From: Heterodera schachtii
Lineage: Eukaryota; Nematoda; Chromadorea; Rhabditida; Heteroderidae
DNA length: 64,000 nucleotides
Direction: 5' to 3'
Assembly: GCA_023374025.1 (NCBI GenBank)
Contig: SIJG01000089.1
Coordinates: 451,529 to 515,528, forward strand
Shown here: positions 1 through 9,542 of the stretch, in pieces
Layout: the number at the start of each line of letters is the position of its first letter
Position numbering within the stretch: the first letter of the stretch is position 1
The notes under the pieces: generated by a model
What the model saw: the letters and a program-made list of their open reading frames with translations, nothing else
What the model was told of the DNA's origin: nothing
Databases searched by the model: none
Translations under genes and position numbers: made by a program

Positions 1-575
1 CCCCCATTTATTTGGATCAATTCTTTGCCCGGGGGCAAAGCGACGAAAAATGAGAGAAATTTGGGGGGGGGGGGGCAAAACAAAACATTACTTTCCCTGC
101 TGACCTACATAAATTATCATAAACGCACATATTTTTTTGTCTCTCCTATAGGCCGATTAATTCTTTTTGATTTGGCTTTTGATGAAACAAAATTTCCTCT
201 CCTAAAAGCCCAAAAATTTCAAAGCGTCTAAAATAATTTTCATTGCCAAAATTTACCTTTAATAGGAAATCACATTTTGATTTTTAAATTTATCTGATGT
301 TAATTTAAGTCCTTTATATAACTAAATCGTTAAAATGGTACTTTTCCGTTTTGGGGCCAAAGTTTGAATGTTTTAAATCAACAGCGGGTGAGTAGAACTT
401 TGACTCATATTTGTGCGAATTCCTCTGGCGCAAAAATGTCAAAACCCGTGGCGCAGACCCATTCGAAGAAATCTTAGCTCAAATGTGGCATTTATGCCTT
501 CCTTTAATATTTTTCCAATAACAGTATTTTTCATTACATTTGTTGTATGAATTAAGGAAAAAATATTTTATTATA
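1..575. other. AT-rich 5' flank without a supported gene
   Basis: This stretch holds a G homopolymer near 63-75 and AT-rich sequence. The one open frame (25-231) has no recognisable domain and low-complexity composition. I see no coding signal. It probably includes the promoter of the BTB gene that starts at 576, but no clear TATA element could be assigned. Confidence 0.4.
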
Positions 576-3500
576 ATGAAAAGAATCGGCGAACAAAGTG
601 TTAATGGCGGGCAAAAGGCAAGGAAAAGCAAAAAACAAAAAAAAGTGCCAACTTTAGAAGATTATTGGGCGCGATATTTTGTAAGTTAAAATGGAATAAA
701 CATAAAAAATATATTAAAATGAATTTTTAAAGTTTCCTTGTGAGACGGACAGCAGTGACGATGAGACAGATGAAGGACATTCAGGTGGGTAAACAATAGT
801 TAAAAAAAAAAATTAAAAAAGAGCGTTTTTTAAATTATATAATCGGGATGCAAATAGCTTAATTAAATAATCGCTATTGTAAATTTTAAAAGTAATTAAT
901 TTTCATGACAAATGATGAATCTGTTTAAATGGGCTTTTTATTTGTTAGGAATTTGAAAAACATTTTTTAAATTTAAAGATTTAAAAAAAACTAATTTTTG
1001 TAGTGCGCGCTTTTTTTTTCAAAAAACCACTTGGCAACAAACGGAATTTTTAATGCGATATGTTACAGATTTTTTTTAAAATGGCCAATATTTGGGATTC
1101 GAATAAAAAAAAATAAACAAATTAATGTGAAATAGATAATTTTGAAAATTTTCATAAATTTCTGTTCAACTACCTTGACTAATGAATGATTTCAAAAAAT
1201 TTTAAACCATTTTTCATGAAAATAATTTGTGGTTTTCAAATGTTTAGTAACTATTCAATATATCTTATATTGAAATTTTTTTTAAAGAAAATGTTTACTT
1301 AATGTTAATAATTTTTAAGACCAAATGTTTTTTATTTTTGCATCCTATATTAATTCTTTTTGTCGCTTTCTTTTCTTGAAATTTTAAAAAAGACATTTCG
1401 CCAAAATAATTATTAATTTTTCAAATTTGGCGTAGTTTTTCATTGGTGAAATTTAGTCACGTTTTTCCTCTCGAGTGGCCGGGACCGGGACTTGGAAAAT
1501 TGACCCGGTCGGGATCCCGACTCCTGGACTCCCCCGGTCCCGGTGGTTTGTCTAAAAAACGGGACCGGGGGTCCTGGAAAATCCCGGCGGGCCCCGGTCC
1601 CGTCCGGGCTCTATTTTTAATACAGGAGCTCATTTTCCGAACCGATAGAAGAAGGTGCTAGAGCAAATTACAATTTTTATTTTTCGATGATTTGGGCTCG
1701 GATTTCGTTTTCAAATTTTCCTAAAAATGTTGCCTCCGTCATCATTCCAATTATATAAGTTTGAACAAAATTTAAAATTCCCGCCCCTAGTTTTTTAAGT
1801 TTTATTTAAATATTGAAAATTAATTAGTAGGGCTTCCATTTTTAGGCAAATGCCTAAAATTTTTGCGCACTTAATACGCATAGATAAGCACGAAAAAAGC
1901 ATTTTCCGCTTGGTTTGGGGTTTCTACGATGACTTTTATAATGCCTATTTTTGCCTATTTTGGACTTTTTGTGCTTAATGCCTAAATGCCTATTTTTGTG
2001 CCTATTTGGCCATTTTTGGAGCCTTTTTCAGGATTTTCGGAAAAATTCTTAGCAAAAATGCAACAAGAATGAAACTTACACCCCTAAGAATCGACCCGAA
2101 AAAATTTCAGAAAATCCATCCCTAATAATTGAAAAAATTTTCACAAAAATTGATCCCCAAAATTCAATTATTTTTTCTTAATAAAAATTTTTGGTTTAAA
2201 AAATGTCCTTATTCGAAAAAACTATAAAACAATTGAAATATAAGCAAAATTAAGTTTTTTGATTACGTTTTTACGTGATTTGCTACCTAAAAAGCGTTAA
2301 GAAAAATTTTTTTTTGCCTATTTTCGTGCCTATTCAGGGATTTTTGTGCCTATTTAATGCCTATTTTGCGATTTTTTTATGCCTTTTTAGGTGCCTATTT
2401 CGCGATTTTTTGTGCCTAAAAATGGAAGCCCTATTAATTAGGCTTGGAATGTGATGATTAAGCTTCTGGATTAGTCAAGAGCATAAGTAATTAACTGATT
2501 TTGGATTTCCAATTTTTAATCATTGTTTCTTTCAATTTCCAATTATTTTATTAAATTAATATGTAGATAAAACAAATTTTACAATTGATTATAATCTCCC
2601 AATCAGTGGTTGATCGGATGAAACATTTGTTGAGCACGGGTGAGGACGCGGATGTTTATTTTTTGGTGGGGGACGGAGACGCAAAAGAGGCAAGTTGTCA
2701 AATTAAAAACTTAATTTTATTATTAATTATTTAATTAAAAATAAATGAAAATTTTGTGAAACGGGTATTTTTTGATTGTATTTTTTAAATTTAAATCCTT
2801 TTAAGCTTTTGCAAGCCCATAAACTGATTATGAAGTCAGCTTCCGATGTTTTTGAGGCAATGTTCCGTTTTGATGCCAAAAATGAAAAAGCGGAATTCGG
2901 TAAAAAATTAATGAATAGTAATTATAATAATTACTGGCTTATTTCCAATAATTTAATTTTCAATAAGCCTCTGCTAATTACCATTTATTTTGAATAGCCT
3001 CTTCTAATTGCCCTGTTGTGGAGGTCCCCGATGTTGAAGCAGCAGCGTTCAAAGTGATGTTGAGCTTCATTTACGCGGACGATTTGAGCGGATTGAATGG
3101 AGACAATGCAATGGCAGTGCTTTGCGCCGGTGGATTTTATTTTTTAATTTAATTATTAATTGCAAATTTTTAATTAGCCGATAAATACAATATCCCTGGC
3201 CTGGTCCGCCGATCTTTGAAAATTCCCATCTCCGAATTGCCAAATGTTTTCTTTGCTTTTGCCCAGGCTCGCCTTTTCGACTTGGAGGTTGGAAGGAAAT
3301 AAAACATTTAGAATTAATACAATTTAAGCACATTTATTTTTTTAATTTCTGTATTCGGTTTTTGTGTCATTAATTAAATTTATTTTTCAAAGATAAAATA
3401 ACATACAATTAATTGTTTAATTATCTTTTTTAATTTAGAATTATTGTAATGATTGTTTGACATACATTGACAAAAATGCGGACACTTTGCTCAAATCGGA

Positions 3501-4624
3501 GGATTTTTTGCAAATTGACCAAAAAACATTATGCGAGATTTTTGGACGTGAAGAATTGAAAATCCGTGAAGAGATTTCTGTTTGGAAAGCAGTAATTTTT
3601 TTAATTTAAAAAAGTTACAATTTTATTATTATTTCCCATTAATTCTAATTGTTTTATTTTTTGGCACTCCGTTGGGCCGATTCGAAGTGCAGTGAAAATG
3701 GCATTGAATGTTCAGCAGAGAATCGGCGTCAAATGCTTGGCCCGGCACTTTTCAAAATTCGCTTTCCGCTCTTCTCAAAAGAGGATTTTTCGGAAAAAAT
3801 TGGTAAAAAAAAAAGTATTTTTTGTTTTTGGTCCAATTTATGAATTTTAATTTACAAAATTATTTTAATTAATTTAATTTTTATTTTTTCAAATATTCAC
3901 CATTCTTTTCCATATTTACAGTTACATCCGGCATTTTAACAACAGACGAAGTGACCAACGTGGAACAGTACCATACCAATCCGAATTTTTGTGCGATTTC
4001 CGATGGCTTACTGTATCCACTGAAATTTCCGAGCCATGAGCGAGTTTGGGCATTCGGAATAATTGCGATGGATATTGAAAAAGTGTCGGAATTTGCGGGA
4101 ACAAGGCTTGCGAATTATCGTAAAAGTGAAGCTGTGCACATTGGGGGAATCGCATGGAAAATGGTGGCACACATGAACACGAGATATGAAGACATTGCTG
4201 ACAATGAGATGTGCTTTTACCTTCAGTGCGATGCTTCAGAGAAAGGTGGTGGGACAAAACAATGCCAATTATTAGCAAAATTAATTTCTTTTTTAAGGTC
4301 GGAATTGGAGCTGCGAATGTTCGGCATACTTTCGAATTGTCTCGCAAAAATGTGATGGGCCGGTGAATGGCATTGAGACACATTTTAGCAACATTTTTGA
4401 CACCTCAGAATACCACTTTAATTATTGCATTACTTTTGCGGTTTGTGTCAATTGAACGTTTTACTTAATTGGCATAATTATGGTTAATTAAGAAATTGAT
4501 GGACGAGGACAATGGATTATGGGACAAAAGCGAGGACAAAGTGACGTTGGCCATTGATTTGATGGTGAAAGAAACAAAAACGGAGAAACCAGAAGCATTT
4601 GAGGGATTGTTTGTGCTGATGTGA
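576..4624 (+). CDS. BTB-BACK-MATH domain protein, 11 exons, ~488 aa
   Basis: Exons read from the sequence: 576-680, 733-784, 2607-2689, 2806-2899, 2998-3129, 3178-3287, 3439-3591, 3664-3802, 3922-4245, 4298-4440, 4493-4624. All phases join in frame. The BTB fold is shown by DADVYFLVG, AHKLIMKSASDVFEAMF and FKVMLSFIYADDL. A BACK-type helical segment follows (NYCNDCLTYIDKNADTLL, then ALRWADSKC and NRRQMLGPALFKIRFPL). The C-terminal ~200 residues look MATH-like (CFYLQCDAS, CSAYFRIVSQ, ITFAKLMDEDNGLWD). Family members are usually substrate adaptors of cullin-3 ubiquitin ligases, which is inferred here. Oddities: intron 3 has a GC donor (GCAAGT at 2690), and intron 7 ends in TTG before exon 8 with no AG available in the open frame. 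The short N-terminal Lys-rich exons are the least certain part. Intron 2 (1.8 kb) holds two transposons. The start is the first ATG in an open frame that splices cleanly. Confidence 0.85.
1472..1612. mobile_element. GC-rich short inverted-repeat element in BTB intron 2
   Basis: A ~140-bp island of alternating CCGGGAC and GTCCCGG words sits in otherwise AT-rich intron DNA. Its ends are imperfect inverted repeats (GAGTGGCCGGGAC against GTCCCGTCCGGGCTC), with TA following the right end. A related copy with cleaner termini lies at 62463-62646. It looks like a small non-autonomous element able to form GC hairpins. No coding capacity is seen. Confidence 0.5.
1830..2431. mobile_element. 602-bp MITE-like element, TA target site
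   Basis: The element begins GGGCTTCCATTTTTAGGCA and ends with its reverse complement TGCCTAAAAATGGAAGCCC. TA flanks both sides (1828-1829 and 2432-2433). The interior repeats the word TGCCTATTTT many times. TA target duplication plus terminal inverted repeats fit a non-autonomous Tc1/mariner-type element. It lies in intron 2 of the BTB gene and has no open frame of note. Confidence 0.75.
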
Positions 4625-5110
4625 ATTGAAATACATATTCTTAAATGTCTTTTCTTGCCAATTTTGGCACAATTTTTTTTTCAATTTAAAGAATTAAATT
4701 TTTTGAAAATTTGAGTGCAATTTTTGTAACAAATTTGCACCAAAAAAGGCCCGGATTTTGTGATTTTGAGCCAATTTTTTGAGAAAAATTAGAGGTTTTT
4801 TGTAAACCGCCGAGGAAAATTTTTTTATGAATTAAATCAATTAAGAAAAAATTTCAAATTATTTTTTAAGTCCTATTTTCGTAAAAAATGAAATATAAAA
4901 ACGAACTCATATAAAAATGAAGTCATATAAAAATGAAGTCATATTTGATGGAAAAAAAATACAAAATATTACTCAATTTCGTAATTTCTTTTTTTTTTAA
5001 TTTTGTATGAAATTGATTATTATTTAAATTCCCTTCACTTTTACGAAGTCGCCTCTGCATTATTTATCCACATTTTATCATAACAAATACGAAGCCCCCC
5101 CCCCCCCTTT
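4625..5110. other. Intergenic, short 18-bp tandem repeat
   Basis: AT-rich sequence downstream of the BTB stop codon. About three copies of the word ATAAAAATGAAGTCAT lie at roughly 4899-4947, and a C homopolymer ends the stretch near 5096-5107. No gene is supported. Confidence 0.5.
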
Positions 5111-5119
5111 TCGGACTCT

Positions 5120-5540
5120 CATACCGTGGTGGTTGGCAAAACTGCAAAAATCAAAATCTTATTCTTCCTATGATTTTTTATCAATTTTTTTAACATAATA
5201 AATTGATGTTTAAATACACATTCTAAAAGTGTTGTGTTTGTATTTCGAATAAAAGAGTATTAAAATTTAGCTTATACATATTAAATAAATCATTAGCCAG
5301 GATTACTTTGAACTTCATTTAATACATATTTTAATATTATTTACAAATGGACTAAAATATTCAAAGAGGAACTCAAATTTATAGAAAATGGAAATGTATC
5401 CGCTTCAATTCAAGCTAAATTGGTTGGGTATAGGCCTATATAATTAAATTTTAACATGTTTATAATCAAAAAAATTGATAAAAAATCATAGGAAAATCAG
5501 ATTTTTACTTTTTGCATTTTTTATGAAGTGACCTAGCACC
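5120..5540. mobile_element. Foldback (inverted-repeat) element
   Basis: Two arms of about 60 bp face each other. The left arm (5138-5195) contains CCTATGATTTTTTATCAATT and the right arm (5463-5523) contains its reverse complement AATTGATAAAAAATCATAGG. The ~270 bp between them is AT-rich and non-coding. A flanking target duplication could not be fixed. Confidence 0.55.
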
Positions 5541-5561
5541 CCCTCATACATACGAACCAAG

Positions 5562-5605
5562 GATGGGTTTTCGCGTTTCGCATTTTGGCGCGAAAAGCAT
5601 ATGAA
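5562..5605. repeat. Dispersed repeat containing TTTCGCGTTTCGC
   Basis: The motif GGATGGGTTTTCGCGTTTCG followed by CATTTTGGCGCGAAA recurs, reverse-complemented and diverged, at about 20108-20173. It is probably part of a larger dispersed element whose limits I cannot define. Confidence 0.4.
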
Positions 5606-5931
5606 ACTTTTTATAACTGATTTTTGAATTTGGATTATGTATAGGCAGGGAAAACCGGGAATTTCCCGGTCCCAGTCAAAATTTAAAATTACGAAGCACG
5701 GTATTTTGGTTCATTATGATCAATAATTTGTTGTTTAAAAATTTAAATATTTTTTCAAAAAATTTTTGAAGATCAATTGATCAGATACAATCACTTTCAA
5801 TCGCTTATTTAAAGCTGTTTATACGATCAGGGATTGAAAAATCTTAATTTTGAACCCAATTTTGGACATAGCCGCAAATGTCGGGCCGCAAATGTCGGGC
5901 CGCAAAAGTCGGGAGACGCTTCACTCTAATG

Positions 5932-6623
5932 CAGGGCTGCCATCCGTCCTTGAATGGCAAGGACGTCCTTGAAATTGGGCCTTCTTTCTTGAAAATAAAA
6001 ATTGTCCTTGGATGCAAGGACGTCCTTAAAAATGAGCATTTAAAAAATGGAAAAAAATAATCAAAGGAAATTTGGTAAATTTTTGAATTTATAGCATATT
6101 TGGTGCAAAATCTGGTACTAAATTGCACAAAAATTCCCATTTTTTTCCCGGCGGCGCCTATCGGCACCGCTGGGATCTCTCTTTCTATTTTCTAAATGCT
6201 TAAAAATGATCACTTTTGGAAAAACCTATTAACAATCCCCCCCCCCCCTATTCCCAAAAAGTCTTTCGAAAAAGCGCCCGCAAGAAATGTTGTGAAAAGT
6301 AAAAAATGTTCATCGCAATTATCTCAAAATTCGCATTTTTTGGTGAAAATCTGTTAACAAATTACACACTTTTTTCAAATTTTTCCCCGGCGGCGCCTAT
6401 CGGCACCGCCGGAACCCCCCGGTTCCCCTGAAATTTTTTGGAAAAGCGCGCCTCAAAAGAGGCATATGCGGTGAAATGAGGAAAAATTAACAACAGAAAC
6501 AAAAAAAAACATTGCATATAATAAAAATTTTAAATGTCCTTGGATTTCATGAATTTTCCTCGTTATGTCCTTGCAAACGGCATACCCGTCCTTGGAAACC
6601 GTCCTTGGACGATGGCAGCTCTG
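5932..6623. mobile_element. hAT-like MITE with perfect 8-bp target duplication
   Basis: The left end is CAGGGCTGCCATC and the right end is GATGGCAGCTCTG, which are inverted termini. The 8-bp direct repeat CTCTAATG flanks the element exactly (5924-5931 and 6624-6631). Both arms carry further GTCCTTG words. An 8-bp duplication and CAGGG termini are typical of hAT elements. The interior includes two GGCGCC hairpins (6147-6172, 6385-6413). A second copy sits at 48370-48852. No transposase is encoded. Confidence 0.8.
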
Positions 6624-6833
6624 CTCTAATGTAAAGCAAAAAACAAAAAAAAATTTTTTTTTACTTTTCAAGACCATTTTTTACAAGTTTATATTTTTAA
6701 GGCTTTTTGTAATGCCGAAACTCGCCCAAAATGATAATGTGCAAAAAAACCAACATGGTTTTTTGAAAACAAACTTTTAAATCGAAAATTTATTTTAAAA
6801 TTTCGCATAAATAAAAAAAAAAAATGTTGATTT

Positions 6834-7116
6834 TGACCAAAGATCATTATCACATTAATTAATTGTTCGTTTAGTGCTACACGGGATTTGGCCTGGGGGC
6901 GGTCCCTTCTCCCAATCCCATCTGCCCTATGACTTAGCTAATGTGTGCCCCCTAGTGGAACCCCAATCACTTTTCCGTCGGATCCGGATCCCGACCAAAC
7001 TCCCCCCTCCCGTTACGTTTCGGGGTATTTCACCATGTAATCATTTACCCCTACGGAATAAAGAACGTTATCACATTGAACATCTTAATTGGGGAAATGT
7101 CTGTCCATCATATTCA
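6834..7116 (+). repeat. 5' LTR
   Basis: 283 bp, begins TGACCAAAG and ends CATATTCA. It matches 19388-19670 except for T/G near 6927 and G/A near 7023. It contains AATAAA near 7057, which could serve as a polyadenylation signal. No long open frame is convincing. Confidence 0.88.
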
Positions 7117-7134
7117 TGGAGGTCCCGCCACGGG
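7117..7134 (+). other. Putative primer-binding site
   Basis: TGGAGGTCCCGCC begins at the first base after the 5' LTR. TGG is the complement of a tRNA CCA end. The first ten bases would pair with a tRNA ending GGGACCU-CCA, the form expected of eukaryotic tRNA-Gln. The isotype is inference. Confidence 0.55.
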
Positions 7135-7481
7135 AGGAGGGAGACGACACCACTGTACATAACAATTTGATGCTATTATTGGGTAAAATTCATTGTTAAA
7201 AAAGCATAATTTGATTTTACAAAATTGTATGATAATAAAATTTATGTTAAAATGCGATAAATGATGAGAAGACAATTATTTAATGAGTTAACAGATATAT
7301 TAAAAAATATATTATAATAATAAAATTAATGTTTAAAACGGAATAAAACGGAATGATGGTGTTAACGGAGAATAGCATTTCAATCGCTGTGAATGCCCAA
7401 CAAAGAGACGGATTGGCCACTAAAAGAAAATGAAATTAAGGCCATGCAGGTGAAAAAAGTTAAGAGAAAAGCAGGCATACA

Positions 7482-7904
7482 TCAGACAGAGGTGCTGACC
7501 ACCTCAGGTGTGTAATTGGCCATTGACGAATTATGGGCCCGAATGATCAAGGGATGAGTTGGAAGAGACGGGCGATTGGCAGACATTTTGTTGGAAAAAA
7601 CGCAATTTTTTTCGGAAAAGCGCTGTTTTTTCGCCTGACGGGACAAACGTCGACGAAAAAAGCAATCGGAAAAACCGATAAGCAGCAAAAAACAGATCAA
7701 CAGCCCCAAGGCAATGCCAATGATGAGAGTTGCCCCGAGAACAAGGAGCGCATTCCCTTCGCTGATGGACAAATGATTCTCATAGTTGTTTGGGTTAATC
7801 CCTGGGGCCAAACATAATTGCGGAGCGGTCAGAGTCGTGGGCTCCCAACAAATTTTTGGCTTGACACAAACAATTGGACAATCGGCAAGAATTTCCCAGG
7901 ACAT
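7482..7904 (-). CDS. Small single-pass membrane protein, antisense in the retroelement leader, 140 aa
   Basis: The frame starts at 7904 with MSWEILADCP and runs 140 residues. The N-terminal half is Cys- and Pro-containing (CPIVCVKPKICWEP, LCLAPG). A strong hydrophobic helix spans about residues 51-79, then a basic stretch (FFRRRLSRQAKKQRF) and a polar tail. A good splice acceptor (TTCTCTTACAG) lies 14 bases upstream of the ATG on this strand, so the mRNA is spliced or trans-spliced there. The gene sits between the primer-binding site and gag, opposite in sense to the retroelement. It may be a captured host gene, an accessory retroelement gene, or a host gene enclosed by recombination. No family is recognised. 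Confidence 0.5.
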   Translation of the reverse strand: MSWEILADCPIVCVKPKICWEPTTLTAPQLCLAPGINPNNYENHLSISEGNALLVLGATLIIGIALGLLICFLLLIGFSDCFFRRRLSRQAKKQRFSEKNCVFSNKMSANRPSLPTHPLIIRAHNSSMANYTPEVVSTSV

Positions 7905-8376
7905 GCTCAAAATTAAACTGTAAGAGAAAAATGAAAGAAAATGAAAATAAGTATAAAGTGAAAGAATAAAAAAAAAAAAGTCATTTTGAACGAAAACGGA
8001 TCGAAAAATGGTCGTCAAAATCGAGTGAATGAAAGTGAAATAAACCGACGAAAATGCGTTGTTAATGGTACAACGAAAATGGAGGATGGGTCTGAACAAA
8101 TTAATTTATTCATAAATTTTATCATCTTTAAATTCTTCATTTATTTCTTTTCTCTCTTTTCACCCCCCCCCCCCTTCCTTTTGCATTATCCGTATCTGAC
8201 AAATCGCCGAAATTAGGCCAAGGAATAACAAAAAGTAACAAAATTGCGAACAAAATCACGAGTTGAATTAAAAAATGGAAAAAACGAGGAACTTTAAAAT
8301 CAGTAAATAAAGTAATTAATTATTGCAGTCGTACGACTTTGACGTAACAAATTCGCTTGAACTTTAATTAAATAAT

Positions 8377-9416
8377 AAAGCCATTAATTTTCGGGACGGA
8401 TGAACTTTGAGACCAAGGAATGGCAATTAGCGAAAGTGATCGGGGCGGAATTTTTCTCGGGAGGCGCCACCTGGGATTTTTGGATGCCCGGCGGGAACGG
8501 CACAAAAGTCGAGAGAACAAAGGAAAAAAGAGTCAACTATGACAAAAAAAAAAATTGCTCGAGCATATGTTTTGAAAATTTAAACAGAACAGAGTTAAAA
8601 AACGTAATTAAGACAAATAAATCAAATGTTCCGGAACAAAGAAATGAATTTAATTAATGAGCATTAAATTAAAGAAGGTTGTTGCCGAGCCCAATCATTT
8701 GAGTTTTTTTCGCCATTTACCGTTCCAATTAATGACTAGATTTTCACCTTATCAAATTAACTTTAATTAATAGAAATAAATATTTAGAAAACAAATAAAA
8801 CAATACTTATTACTGTTTCACAAAAAAACTCATATTCTGCTGCTTAAATAATCCGGTAAAAAGCTACTGTAATTATCATTTTATGGCTATTTAAATTAAA
8901 AGCAATTTTTTACGGAGAATCAATCACAAATTCTTTGAAATTTCATTTTAATTTTGTTAAAAGGCTGGAAACGCATTGACGAGTCGAGTCACGACTGCTC
9001 ACTGTTGACGGACGAAAATTTGGTGATTTTGGTCGGGAGAAAAGTGCCAACGAGAACGAAGCGAGGTGAACAGACCGACACCGGCACAAAGCGACGAACC
9101 GTTTTCAAATTGTACGGTGGGCGTACCTCTTTTGGCATAAATTAAAATTGCTTAAAACAAAAATAATAAAATAAATAGCCAATAAAAAAAGGAACCGGAA
9201 TTAAATTAAAATTAATTTGAATAAAAACAAAATAAATAAAAATAAAGAAGAATAAAATAAATAAAAATAGCAAGGCAATCAAGAAAAGAATAAAGTTAGA
9301 AGAAAGACAAAGAAAAAGGAATAAATTAATTAAATAAATCTTTGACAATTACAAACTAAAGAAAAGCGAAATTTTCATTCAAATAATTACGAATAATAAT
9401 CAAAATTAAATCCTCA
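8377..9416 (+). other. Leader with GC-richer, coding-like islands
   Basis: The part shared with the second copy begins at 8377. Two islands have coding-like composition: 8400-8552 (MNFETKEWQLAKV and following) and about 8965-9142 (RIDESSHDC, LLTDENLVILVG). Both are kept in copy 2. A possible splice acceptor TCCTCAG ends at 9417, and the reading frame of gag is open back to about 9390 without an ATG. This suggests a spliced leader exon could feed the polyprotein. The islands may be captured host exons; no family is recognised. Confidence 0.4.
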
Positions 9417-9542
9417 GACCCTCCCGAATATCTAAGCCGAAGATTTGTAGAAAAAGCTGAAAGTAGTCTTGAAAGAGACAGGAGAAAATTGGAAAGAGAA
9501 AGAAAAAAGAAAGGAGAAGAGATTCAAGCAACTAACAGAAAA

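Noticed and set aside
25..231. 68-codon open frame at the window start
   Set aside because: Low complexity, crosses a G homopolymer, no domain and no splice context.
6874..7170. 98-codon frame inside the 5' LTR
   Set aside because: The matching frame in the 3' LTR ends differently and the sequence is an LTR; no protein-like features.
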